Part shown: piece after piece, positions 26,551 through 33,362 of the stretch
Layout: every line of letters begins with the position of its first letter
Position numbering within the stretch: the first letter of the stretch is position 1
Made by a program: the position numbers and the translations under genes
Notes under the pieces: generated by a model
Told to the model about the DNA's origin: nothing
The model's input: the letters and a program-made list of their open reading frames with translations, nothing else
Databases searched by the model: none
Assembly (NCBI RefSeq): GCF_001975785.1
Contig: NZ_MSFI01000014.1
Location: 1 to 64,000 of the forward strand
DNA: 64,000 bases
From: Domibacillus epiphyticus
Lineage (GTDB): Bacteria; Bacillota; Bacilli; Bacillales; Domibacillaceae
Direction: 5' to 3'

Positions 26551-27122
26551 CACTTTAGTGAGGTAAAGGATAATTCGGGATGAACCGTTGATATATATGG
26601 GATGATACTTGTTGATAATATATCAAAGTTTTCGCACCTGTTATATATGGACGGTCATTCATTTTTAAATTAGTGGTCTAAACGTTGTCCGTGGTAGACA
26701 GTAGCGTATCATATTTGGAATTCCTGTCCGTATGAAGCGTCAATCTACCAGTTATCGTTTATGCAGTCATTCAGATAAAAACTCGATTTTATTCCAATTT
26801 ATGAATGACTGACTGCATTTTAATTCACAATCAATATACATTGGTAAATGGCTATATATCAATGTTATTAAGTTATATTGCATAAAGTTTGTGAAAAATA
26901 TAGGTGGTCGGGTAATTATCATAAGTCGATGAATAGGCGATAAACGCTTATATATCAAGGGATCATGATCATTATAAGTTTACATAATGTATGTTCTAGG
27001 AAGTCGATTGATATGTACATGTGAATATATTATACAGAATAATGAATGATACAGAGCGATACGATACCCCTAATTGGAAAATAGATCACCTAACATCTCA
27101 TTTTACACACCCACGAAAAAAA
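26551..27122. other. 570-bp noncoding gap with stem-loop and array-like words
   Basis: No gene is seen. TGCAGTCATTC at 26762-26772 pairs with GAATGACTG(ACTGCA) at 26802-26816 across about 30 bases, a long stem. Words like those of the array recur: CCGTTGATATATATGG near 26582, TTGATAATATATCAAAG near 26611, AAACGTTG near 26691 and CTTATATATCAAGGG near 26944. The gap stands where a minor capsid gene would be expected. Confidence 0.5.
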
Positions 27123-27515
27123 TTAGTCATTATCGTACTCATCAATGATGGCTTCATAATAATTGCTGATGTGCTTTATTTTCTCTTCCTCTTTTTCTAT
27201 TTTATTGGAAGTATAAACAGTGGGAGAAAATACGCGCCAACTAATTCGTGATCTTAATGTATCTGATACAATTCCTAAATAATCACTATCGGCTGTAAAG
27301 TGTTCTACCTCTTCCAAAGTAAGTTTGTAAATACAATCAGCAATAGAGGTCAACTCATTATTGAATCCTAAAGATGGTCTTGAAATCTTTAAGATTTTAA
27401 CCACTAGGCCAGATTCAATATGTGGCTGCAATGCTGAATGAACTGTTTGTTCATAGTCGTGATAATCAACTTCTACTTTTACTGAAAAGACACCGGCTAT
27501 TTCAATCATTTCCAA
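27123..27515 (-). CDS. Uncharacterised accessory protein, the only minus-strand gene of the satellite
   Basis: This 130-aa acidic protein has no recognised family. Its start (EIAGVFSVKVEVDYHDYEQTVHSAL) suggests an alpha-beta fold, and its end is charged (NKIEKEEEKIKHISNYYEAIIDEYDND). A TTG at 27515 or ATG at 27509 can start it, both after GAGGGGG. It is divergent from the HEPN gene and they share about 100 bases of AT-rich promoter DNA with TATAAT words. Divergence suggests an accessory or moron-type gene with its own promoter. Confidence 0.65.
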   Translation of the reverse strand: MEMIEIAGVFSVKVEVDYHDYEQTVHSALQPHIESGLVVKILKISRPSLGFNNELTSIADCIYKLTLEEVEHFTADSDYLGIVSDTLRSRISWRVFSPTVYTSNKIEKEEEKIKHISNYYEAIIDEYDND

Positions 27516-27570
27516 TTCCCCCTCTTATTAATTATATTGTATAATTATAGAAAATGAAAGAGAGATGGAT

Positions 27571-27627
27571 ATGGAGAAATTAGATAAATTAGTATTTTCA
27601 CGAGAGGAAACTTTAAATGAGCGATGA
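27571..27627 (+). CDS. Possible 18-codon leader peptide of the HEPN gene
   Basis: A short frame beginning ATGGAGAAATTAG after GAGAG encodes MEKLDKLVFSREETLNER. Its stop overlaps the start of the HEPN gene (ATGAGCGATGA at 27617). Such overlap often couples or dampens translation of the second gene. The frame is short and could be chance. Confidence 0.35.
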   Translation: MEKLDKLVFSREETLNER

Positions 27628-28519
27628 AACAGAAATATTTTCTGATACTGCTGAGATACTTAAACAAATTCAAGCGACAAGCGACCTGTTAGATAGTGCA
27701 TTAAATCAACTTATTAAACCGATAGAAATCCAAACGACAATTGACCTCGTAGACAGTGCATTAAATCAATTCATTAAACCAATAGAAATTTTAGAGGAAT
27801 ATGACAATATACAAAGAAGTATAGCAGAAACAGAGGAAGACTTAAGAGTTTTTAAAGTGGAAATGGTTAAGATGAATTATCCCCCTCATACTTCCCTTAG
27901 TATAAAACAAATGAGAATGATTGCTCAACAATGTCGAAGTGACCGTACAGTAGTAGAAGAGTATATAAATGAATTTATGGTTAGATTCTATGACAGTAAA
28001 AGGATTCAAGAGATGGGAGTGGAGTGGGAGGAAAGAATATTCTTACAGGATCGTCTCCCTACACTGAGAAATGTAATCAAAGCATATAATCTGGGCATGT
28101 ATGAGGTTATCCCAGCAGTAATTTTAGGACAATCCGAAGGTGTTCTTGCCGATGGTTTTGGTTACAGAGGACAAACAAGTGGGATAGTAAATGAAATCTT
28201 TTTAAAAAATTTGTTGAATAGAGAAACATCAAATTTCTCTTTTGACGATCAAATATACAAATACTACGATACAGTAGTTTTAGTTAAATTTGCGCATGGT
28301 AGAAAGATTGAAACAGATGTAAGTAGACATGGATTTGCACATGGAGGATATAAAGGGCCTGTTAGCCAAGAAGCAGCATTGAAATCTATCTTGCTCTTTG
28401 ATTACATTTCTTACAGAATTGAAAAAATCAAAGAAGAACAGAAAGAAAAAGCAAATCTAGAAATTAAAAAAGTATTTGAAAGAAGACAAGCGAAAAAAGT
28501 GAATAATAAAAGGAGATAA
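27617..28519 (+). CDS. HEPN-type putative RNase (abortive-infection-like)
   Basis: This 300-aa protein has a C-terminal HEPN-like domain. MYEVIPAVILGQSEGVLADGFG is the helix seen in Abi-type HEPN proteins. R237-x4-H242 in SRHGFAHGGY fits the catalytic R-x4-6-H motif, and ALKSILLFDYIS follows as in that group. HEPN proteins are metal-independent RNases used in toxin-antitoxin and antiphage systems. The N-terminus has a 20-aa tandem duplication (LDSALNQLIKPIEI twice) encoded by two 60-bp repeats. No antitoxin gene is adjacent. A role in defence against competing phage is likely but unproven. Confidence 0.6.
   Translation: MSDETEIFSDTAEILKQIQATSDLLDSALNQLIKPIEIQTTIDLVDSALNQFIKPIEILEEYDNIQRSIAETEEDLRVFKVEMVKMNYPPHTSLSIKQMRMIAQQCRSDRTVVEEYINEFMVRFYDSKRIQEMGVEWEERIFLQDRLPTLRNVIKAYNLGMYEVIPAVILGQSEGVLADGFGYRGQTSGIVNEIFLKNLLNRETSNFSFDDQIYKYYDTVVLVKFAHGRKIETDVSRHGFAHGGYKGPVSQEAALKSILLFDYISYRIEKIKEEQKEKANLEIKKVFERRQAKKVNNKRR
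27671..27790 (+). repeat. Two tandem 60-bp repeats inside the HEPN gene
   Basis: 27671-27730 and 27731-27790 are about 85 percent alike and keep the frame. They add one extra helix unit to the N-terminus. The many silent and mild changes show that the duplication is not recent. Confidence 0.8.
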
Positions 28520-28530
28520 TTTCATTATTT

Positions 28531-28574
28531 GAAGGATTCCCTTTCCTTGTATCGAAAATAGTAGACAAAAGGAG
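28531..28574 (+). promoter_or_regulatory. Shared leader motif, copy 1 (before the lipoprotein gene)
   Basis: GAAGGATT-CCTTT-CTTGTATCGAA...AGTAGACA leads into the ribosome binding site. A related copy lies at 29411-29456 before the zinc-ribbon gene. It has an AAGGAT/CCTT dyad and probably contains a promoter or operator used by both accessory genes. Confidence 0.5.
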
Positions 28575-28582
28575 GGGAATTA

Positions 28583-29389
28583 ATGTTAAAGAGATCAATA
28601 TCATATCTACTGCTGTCCTCCCTATCTTTAATTGGCTGCTCAAATGATAAAGCAATTGAAGTAGAAAGTAAGGAACAAGTTGAAGAAAATGATATTTCAA
28701 CTGAAACAGAAGTTTTTAAAGAAGAATTGGAATTACAAGAATTAAGGGAGCAACCCGATGTAGTTATTCCAGAAGGAATAACTCTTGCTGAAACACAGTA
28801 CAATATAATTAAGGTTATTGAAGAAAACAATTATACCGTTGAAGTATTATCAAATTTAGAAGGACTAAAAAAAGGGGATTATGAAACGAATTTTATACAA
28901 GAATTTGAAGAAAAAGAAATCCCATATAAATTTCTATGCAGTGAAGCGCCAGCAGATAAATATGATACATCTACTCCGTGTCACTTTATTGGCTATGCAA
29001 ATGGCTTAATCCTTTTAAATGATTACTTGAAAATACATGAAGTCATCTACATTAAAGATTCAGAGGGAAATACAGTAAATCCTTCTGAATTGGAATATCT
29101 ACAACAAGAAGTTGATAGAATTTCAGAAATTAAAACTGCTATTGCAGAAGATCGGTTTAAAAAAATGCAAGAAGAATGGAAGATAGAAGAAACTGAAAAA
29201 GAAATTACGGAACAGGAAGCAAAGAAAGTTTATATAGGCATGACACAAGCCGAAGTTTTAGAAAGATGGGGCAAACCTAAAGATATTAACCGAACAGTTT
29301 CCGCAAACGGTACTGGAGAACAGTGGGTATATCCTAATTATCAATATTTGTATTTTGAAGATGGAATATTAGTGACCATTCAAAATTGA
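28583..29389 (+). CDS. Surface lipoprotein with SmpA/BamE-like C-terminal domain
   Basis: This 268-aa protein begins with a lipoprotein signal and lipobox LIGC (Cys19). A long Glu-rich stalk follows, then a middle domain with two cysteines (FLCSEAPADKYDTSTPCHFIG). The C-terminus reads VYIGMTQAEVLERWGKPKDINR...EQWVYPNYQYLYFEDGIL, the pattern of small SmpA/OmlA (BamE-like) domains found in Gram-positive lipoproteins. Anchored outside, it may alter adsorption or DNA entry, as superinfection-exclusion lipoproteins of lactic phages do. GGAGGGG precedes the ATG. It is monocistronic with its own leader and terminator. Confidence 0.7.
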   Translation: MLKRSISYLLLSSLSLIGCSNDKAIEVESKEQVEENDISTETEVFKEELELQELREQPDVVIPEGITLAETQYNIIKVIEENNYTVEVLSNLEGLKKGDYETNFIQEFEEKEIPYKFLCSEAPADKYDTSTPCHFIGYANGLILLNDYLKIHEVIYIKDSEGNTVNPSELEYLQQEVDRISEIKTAIAEDRFKKMQEEWKIEETEKEITEQEAKKVYIGMTQAEVLERWGKPKDINRTVSANGTGEQWVYPNYQYLYFEDGILVTIQN

Positions 29390-29409
29390 TAGAAATAACT
29401 ATCATTTTT
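29387..29409 (+). terminator. Weak terminator after the lipoprotein gene
   Basis: TGATAG and CTATCA arms around AAATAA are followed by TTTTT. Confidence 0.5.
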
Positions 29410-29410
29410 A

Positions 29411-29456
29411 GAAGGATTATCCTTTTCTGTGTCGAATTGAGTAGGCATAAGGGAGG
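29411..29456 (+). promoter_or_regulatory. Shared leader motif, copy 2 (before the zinc-ribbon gene)
   Basis: GAAGGATTATCCTTTTCTGTGTCGAA...AGTAGGCA parallels 28531-28574 with one short gap. AAGGATTATCCTT is an almost perfect palindrome. Confidence 0.5.
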
Positions 29457-29464
29457 TGGAAAAA

Positions 29465-29671
29465 ATGAAACAAATTCAAGGAAGTCATGAATGTTTTAAT
29501 TGTGACTCATTAATTAGATGGAACGGGAATATTTTTAATGGAAATCCACCAAGTGTGAGATTTACTGATATGAAAGAAATAAAAGTTTCTTTCGTTGATA
29601 AGGGTTTAATAGAAGCGACAGTTAATTGTCCAAAGTGTAAAAACAATAATACTTTTAGACACGAACTTTAA
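29465..29671 (+). CDS. Small zinc-ribbon protein
   Basis: This 68-aa protein has two CxxC pairs, CFNC near the start and CPKC near the end, separated by a strand-rich part (RFTDMKEIKVSFVDKGLIEATVNC). That is a zinc-ribbon fold like the Com-type translational regulators of phages. GGGAGG precedes the ATG at 29465 by 9 bases. It carries the second copy of the leader motif and is followed by a terminator, so it is a separate accessory unit. Nucleic acid binding is likely; the target is unknown. Confidence 0.6.
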   Translation: MKQIQGSHECFNCDSLIRWNGNIFNGNPPSVRFTDMKEIKVSFVDKGLIEATVNCPKCKNNNTFRHEL

Positions 29672-29698
29672 CACCCTTCAATTGAGGGTGTATTTTTT
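29671..29698 (+). terminator. Terminator after the zinc-ribbon gene
   Basis: ACACCCT and AGGGTGT arms around TCAATTG are followed by ATTTTTT. Confidence 0.75.
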
Positions 29699-29727
29699 AT
29701 GCTCAAATTTAGAAAGGAATGATTTAA

Positions 29728-30072
29728 TTGAACAATATACAACGCATAGAACTGGAAACGAAAGGTATCATCTTATCACAAAATGAACTATCTATTTACC
29801 TTGAAGAAGTGGGGCTGAATCCTACTGTTGAATATATGCCTTATAATGAATCAAATAAAGTTCAAATTTATCAAGCAGCATTATCTATATTAGAATCCGT
29901 TGCCAATAATCCAACGCTCATGAAATCAGTCAAATTAGATGATATGACGGTGTCAGATTTTGCTGACAGTATTCAGTCACGTATTGACCAGTTGGAACGG
30001 AAAGTAAGAACGATGAAACAAAATATCCAATCGGCTAATGAATCAAGTGTGTTCATGCTATTTGATAACTAA
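29728..30072 (+). CDS. Probable head-tail connector (gp6-like) protein
   Basis: This 114-aa protein is mainly helical with a central helix pair (VQIYQAALSILESVANNPTLMKS) and a coiled coil (SIQSRIDQLERKVRTMKQNIQSAN), in keeping with phage adaptor proteins that bind beneath the portal. The start is a TTG at 29728 preceded by AGAAAGGA. It is paired with the next gene 12 bases downstream. Position after the accessory genes and near attR is unusual. No catalytic motif is present. The call rests on size, composition and the pair. Confidence 0.5.
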   Translation: MNNIQRIELETKGIILSQNELSIYLEEVGLNPTVEYMPYNESNKVQIYQAALSILESVANNPTLMKSVKLDDMTVSDFADSIQSRIDQLERKVRTMKQNIQSANESSVFMLFDN

Positions 30073-30084
30073 GGAGGTGCAGCA

Positions 30085-30672
30085 ATGCAATTTGATACGA
30101 CATTTTTATTTGAGGGCTTATCTGATACAATTCAGGTTAATGGAATAGATCAACGTGCCATTATTACGAATCCTCCATTATCCGAAAATGAAGAACGTCA
30201 TTTACATACTGAATTTCTTGTGTCACAAGGGGATTTAATTATTTATGAGCAGGGGTCATATTTGTCTTTAACTGAAACAAATATTAAACGTCATTGTAAA
30301 TATAAGACGCTTATTCGTCACTGTAATTTTATGATTGAAGTGGCAGGAGAAACTATAACTAGGCAAAAATTAGATGCAAGCGGGAACCCAATGTATGACG
30401 AAGACGGTAGGCCAGTTATGGAAACTGTTATAGGTGAACCTATTTTTATTCCGGCTATCATTGACAATAAGAAATCATCTATTGATGACGGTACACAGTT
30501 ACGTGTACTGGATAATGAAATTTATGTAACTGTGCAGGATAATGAAGTAAACCGTGAAAAGTTTATTCTCAATGCTGAAATCAGCCCAACAGGCGATACA
30601 TACAAAATAAACAATGTGAATAACACAAAGAGGGGCTTATTAATCCTTACGGCTGAACGTGTAGCAAGTTAG
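30085..30672 (+). CDS. Probable head-completion/stopper protein
   Basis: This 195-aa protein is beta-rich. QGDLIIYEQGSYLSLTETNIKRH resembles the small barrel of phage head-closure proteins. An insertion with a polymer-like turn (DASGNPMYDEDGRPVMETV) and a C-terminal barrel (IDDGTQLRVLDNEIYVTVQDN) follow. Such proteins plug the filled head and give the tail its docking surface. As the last gene before attR, it is where the satellite would have to fit a helper's tail. AAGGAGGTG precedes the ATG. The family is inferred. Confidence 0.5.
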   Translation: MQFDTTFLFEGLSDTIQVNGIDQRAIITNPPLSENEERHLHTEFLVSQGDLIIYEQGSYLSLTETNIKRHCKYKTLIRHCNFMIEVAGETITRQKLDASGNPMYDEDGRPVMETVIGEPIFIPAIIDNKKSSIDDGTQLRVLDNEIYVTVQDNEVNREKFILNAEISPTGDTYKINNVNNTKRGLLILTAERVAS

Positions 30673-30777
30673 GAAATTTAATCACTTTTGAAGAGAATTA
30701 ACTATTAATTGTTTACATGGATGCTAAACTCATGGTATATTTTCCAATAATAGAATAAGGCATTTTCTTAGATGGCT

Positions 30778-30796
30778 AAACCTCACTGTATCAATG
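30778..30796. repeat. Degenerate palindromic site at the right end
   Basis: AAACCTCACTGTATCAATG shares AAACCT and TGTATCAA with the left-end site at 14324-14346 and runs into the start of attR. The two ends therefore carry related sites, as would be expected if the integrase or an accessory protein binds them. Confidence 0.45.
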
Positions 30797-30873
30797 CTGC
30801 GTATGATGATGATGCAAATGGGAATGAAACCATCACAAAAGAAAATTAATCAAATGATGGCACAAATGAACAA
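30793..30873 (+). repeat. attR: 81-bp direct repeat, right border of the element
   Basis: It is identical to 14218-14298. It continues into the displaced original 3' end of yneF (GCAGCAGGATAAATAA, encoding ...KQQDK and stop). Confidence 0.92.
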
Positions 30874-30889
30874 GCAGCAGGATAAATAA
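30793..30889 (+). pseudogene. yneF: Displaced 3' fragment of yneF
   Basis: This fragment keeps the yneF frame from the repeated part ([16 protein letters not shown]) to its original stop at 30887-30889. It has no start or promoter of its own and is the leftover of site-specific integration. A GCAGCAGGA/TCCCTGCTGC dyad spans the stop and may be part of the former yneF terminator. Confidence 0.85.
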
Positions 30890-31265
30890 GTCCCTGCTGC
30901 GTAAGGGTTTGAACGGAATTTTTGCTGTTTTAATCTATTCTTCATTTGTTTAGATATCGTATAAGGTTAAACATTCATCACTATTTTCATGTCAGTCTGG
31001 TTTATTTCTTATGAAAATAACAACAACCACCTTTTCTTGTTGAAAAATGAACAAGGGAGGTGGTTTTTATTTTGACAATCGAATTAATATTTCAACGATT
31101 TAGTAAAACTAAAATCAGGAAGATTAACAATTTATTAGCATTAAATGAGTTAGATGTTTTATTTATCTGGTGGATTGGTTAAACTCCTCATAATATTTTT
31201 CTATCTGGACACTCTATAGAAAAAATAAACTCTTAAAGAATAAAGTCAGAGGGGAGGCGGGCTTA
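30890..31265. other. Flank right of the satellite: hairpin plus short frame
   Basis: Arms AACCACCT...TTGTT and AACAA..AGGTGGTT at 31025-31066 end in TTTTTATTTT and are followed at 31072 by a TTG frame of 36 codons (ELIFQRFSKTKIRKINNLL) that stops at 31182. The layout copies that of the hairpin and integrase start at 14458-14507. It may be the trace of an older insertion at the same site. Otherwise nothing is recognised. Confidence 0.35.
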
Positions 31266-31694
31266 ATGAAGGTTTTATCAATGATTCAGCCTTGGGCAAG
31301 CCTTTTTGTCCATAGGGAGGCCAAATATGAGACAAGATCATGGAGAACAAGTTATAGAGGGACACTGGCGATTCACACGAGTAAAAAAATGGATAAGGAG
31401 GCTAGCAGCCATGATACCATCCAGCTGCTGCTCGGTAAACATGGATACTCAAAGGAAAAACTTCCTACTGGCTTGATCATTGCAATATGTAATCTTGAAA
31501 ATTGTTTAAAGGTAATGGAAAACAGTGGAACGTCAGCAATACTGGAAGATGGGCAAGTCGTATCAGGCAATGATTATTATTTAGGTGACTTTCGAGTCGG
31601 CGGCTATGCTTGGGAAGTGAAGGATATGCGATTGCTGGATGAATTTATTCCAGCGAAGGGAAAGCTTGGTTTATGGGAGCACGATGATTTATAA
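31266..31694 (+). CDS. ASCH-domain protein
   Basis: This 142-aa protein has an ASCH fold: KVLSMIQPWASLFVHREAKYETRSW at the start, the strand-helix RGTLAIHTSKK, and the closing strands YAWEVKDMRLL...KGKLGLWE. ASCH domains are PUA-like RNA-binding or nuclease modules linked to RNA modification or translation control. GGGGAGG precedes the ATG. It lies between the satellite border and a broken flagellar gene, in a stretch not shared with B. subtilis, so it may have come by transfer. Confidence 0.85.
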   Translation: MKVLSMIQPWASLFVHREAKYETRSWRTSYRGTLAIHTSKKMDKEASSHDTIQLLLGKHGYSKEKLPTGLIIAICNLENCLKVMENSGTSAILEDGQVVSGNDYYLGDFRVGGYAWEVKDMRLLDEFIPAKGKLGLWEHDDL

Positions 31695-31951
31695 ACATAT
31701 GTGTAGTGTCCTAAAGGGTATGGGCGGAATGATTATGGTATATACGGTGTTTAGTAAACCGTATTACTAGTTAAAATTGCGTACATTTGTAGTACAGTAG
31801 TTGAAGTGAATGTCCTCGATATACATAAAGTCTAAAATATAAGACTAAACATTATGATATAAAATCCGATATAATAACAGAAAAGATTGGCATATATTCC
31901 TGTTTTGGACGGGTTTGTATGAAATTCAGCAAACAAGAAGGGTGTGATTGT

Positions 31952-32857
31952 ATGGTAGTTAGATTTGGCGGGATTGCTTCTGGTATGGATACAGAGAGCA
32001 TTGTTAAATCGTTAATGGATGCTGAACGTCTTCCATTAATGAAAATGGAAAGACAAAAGCAAGCATTAGAGTGGAAACAAGAAGATTACCGTGAAATGAA
32101 CATGAAATTGAAGAATCTTTTCGATAGTGTGGATCCTCTTAGATTACAGGGTACTTTTAAAACTGGATCAGCTGAAGAAATAGAGGGAACAATTGATAAA
32201 ATCAAGAAGTTTGTGGATACATATAACGAAGTAACCGCTGCGATCCATGGAGAATTAAACGAAGATCGTTTTCGTGATTATCAACCGCTTTCGAATGATC
32301 AAAGAGATGCCATGAGTGACAAACAAGCAGAACGCTGGGATGAGAAAGCGAGAAGCGGGATGCTGAAAAATGACCCTATATTACGCGGTATAGTGAATGA
32401 GATGCGTTCTGAGCTGACAGGCCCTCTCGAAGGAGCTTCAAATGCAAACTTCGATACTTTATCTAAAATTGGCATTTCGGTCAAAGGTTCATATCATGAA
32501 AACGGGAAACTAACACTAGATGTAGACAAGCTTCGTAGCGTACTGGGCACGACCGAGGGTGCAGACGCAGTAAAAGAGTTGTTTACAAAGGCCGATACGG
32601 GATTTGCTAAACAGGTTCTAGACACTGTGAATGATGGCATGAAAAAAATAAGTCAAACGGCGGGAAGTGCAGGTAGCCTTTCATTTAACAACACGATCGG
32701 CAAAGAAATGATCCGTTTGTCTAAGCAAATGGAAAAATTTAATGAACGCCTAGTTGGGATTGAAAATCGTTACTGGAGTCAATTTACTGCAATGGAAAAA
32801 GCAATGAGTCAAATGAATTCACAAAGTGCATGGCTGTATCAGCAATTCAGCAGGTAA
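31952..32857 (+). CDS. FliD-like flagellar cap protein with large internal deletion
   Basis: This 301-aa protein joins a normal FliD N-terminus (VVRFGGIASGMDTESIVKSLM...) directly to the FliD C-terminal domain (KKFVDTYNEV...RYWSQFTAMEKAMSQMNSQSAWLYQQ). The junction lies near residue 67 (LQGTFKTGSAEEIE). FliD of Bacillus is about 500 aa, so the exposed middle domains, which form the cap plate surface, are gone. The frame stays open and has its own Shine-Dalgarno and terminator. No flagellar operon is near. It may be an adhesin-like or regulatory remnant, or an in-frame deletion relic. Confidence 0.75.
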   Translation: MVVRFGGIASGMDTESIVKSLMDAERLPLMKMERQKQALEWKQEDYREMNMKLKNLFDSVDPLRLQGTFKTGSAEEIEGTIDKIKKFVDTYNEVTAAIHGELNEDRFRDYQPLSNDQRDAMSDKQAERWDEKARSGMLKNDPILRGIVNEMRSELTGPLEGASNANFDTLSKIGISVKGSYHENGKLTLDVDKLRSVLGTTEGADAVKELFTKADTGFAKQVLDTVNDGMKKISQTAGSAGSLSFNNTIGKEMIRLSKQMEKFNERLVGIENRYWSQFTAMEKAMSQMNSQSAWLYQQFSR

Positions 32858-32861
32858 ACAA

Positions 32862-32892
32862 GAGTGGGGCTTATTTAAGGCCCCGCTTTTTT
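32862..32892 (+). terminator. Terminator after the FliD-like gene
   Basis: GTGGGGC and GGCCCCGC pair over a short loop and are followed by TTTTTT. Confidence 0.75.
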
Positions 32893-32981
32893 ATAGTTCA
32901 TATTTGAACTAAATGAGCGAGTTTATTTAGTTTGATAAATTTTCTGAAGTGGATTGTTTGTTCGGATCCGTACATATCAAT

Positions 32982-33015
32982 AAAGACGGCCTCAGTAAGC
33001 TGAGACCGTCTTTTT
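32982..33015. terminator. Terminator of ynzD
   Basis: AAAGACGGCCTCAG and CTGAGACCGTCTTTTT pair around a 4-base loop. On the minus strand it directly follows the ynzD stop. Confidence 0.8.
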
Positions 33016-33193
33016 ATTTCAATTGAGCATTTTTTTGTTTTCGAATATGAAGTTCCTCATATAGATTTAATAGACGGTCCAGTTCCTGGCTGTACTTGAT
33101 CGCAAGCTGTGAATTGAGTCCGTTGTCAAACGCAATGGCAAGAAGTTCAGTCCGCTTTTCTTCAATCGCGGACAACAGCGTTTCTTTATTCAT
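33014..33193 (-). CDS. ynzD: Spo0E-like aspartyl-phosphate phosphatase YnzD
   Basis: This 59-aa protein is MNKETLLSAIEEKR... with the Spo0E signature SQELD (residues 35-39) in the second helix. The two-helix hairpin is the whole family fold. Such proteins dephosphorylate Spo0A~P and so hold back sporulation. B. subtilis YnzD is a member and lies in the same place between yneF and ccdA. GAAAGGAAGG precedes the ATG by 7 bases on the minus strand. It is short and easily overlooked. Confidence 0.9.
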   Translation of the reverse strand: MNKETLLSAIEEKRTELLAIAFDNGLNSQLAIKYSQELDRLLNLYEELHIRKQKNAQLK

Positions 33194-33362
33194 AGCGGAC
33201 CTTCCTTTCTACTCTGTAATACCTCTCTAATTTTAGTATACCCAATCATTTACTTATTTTCAAAAAATATTTGTCGATTTATGGACTTTTTCTGTTCACA
33301 GTATTTTCAGAATACGAATAATAGTCTTGTCTGTTACAATGAGTAAGGAAAGGATGTTGAAG

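Larger units (their letters stand above)
14218..30873. mobile_element. Integrated phage satellite (capsid-forming, tail-less) in the 3' end of yneF
   Basis: A 16.6-kb element lies between 81-bp repeats. It holds a tyrosine integrase next to attL, a replication initiator with iterons, a scaffold protein, an SU10-type capsid protein, small and large terminase, a portal, two probable connectors and a holin-like protein. No tail tube, tape measure, baseplate, receptor-binding or endolysin gene is present, and the noncoding gaps are not long enough to hide them. Such content is known from capsid-forming phage-inducible chromosomal islands, which make their own DNA-filled heads and take tails from a helper phage. 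All genes but one are on the plus strand, and the DNA is more AT-rich than its flanks. Early functions and head genes are interleaved unusually. Confidence 0.85.

Noticed and set aside
14218-30873. The element as a complete prophage
   Set aside because: It lacks every tail and lysis gene except a holin-like protein, and 16.6 kb is too small for a tailed phage with this content.
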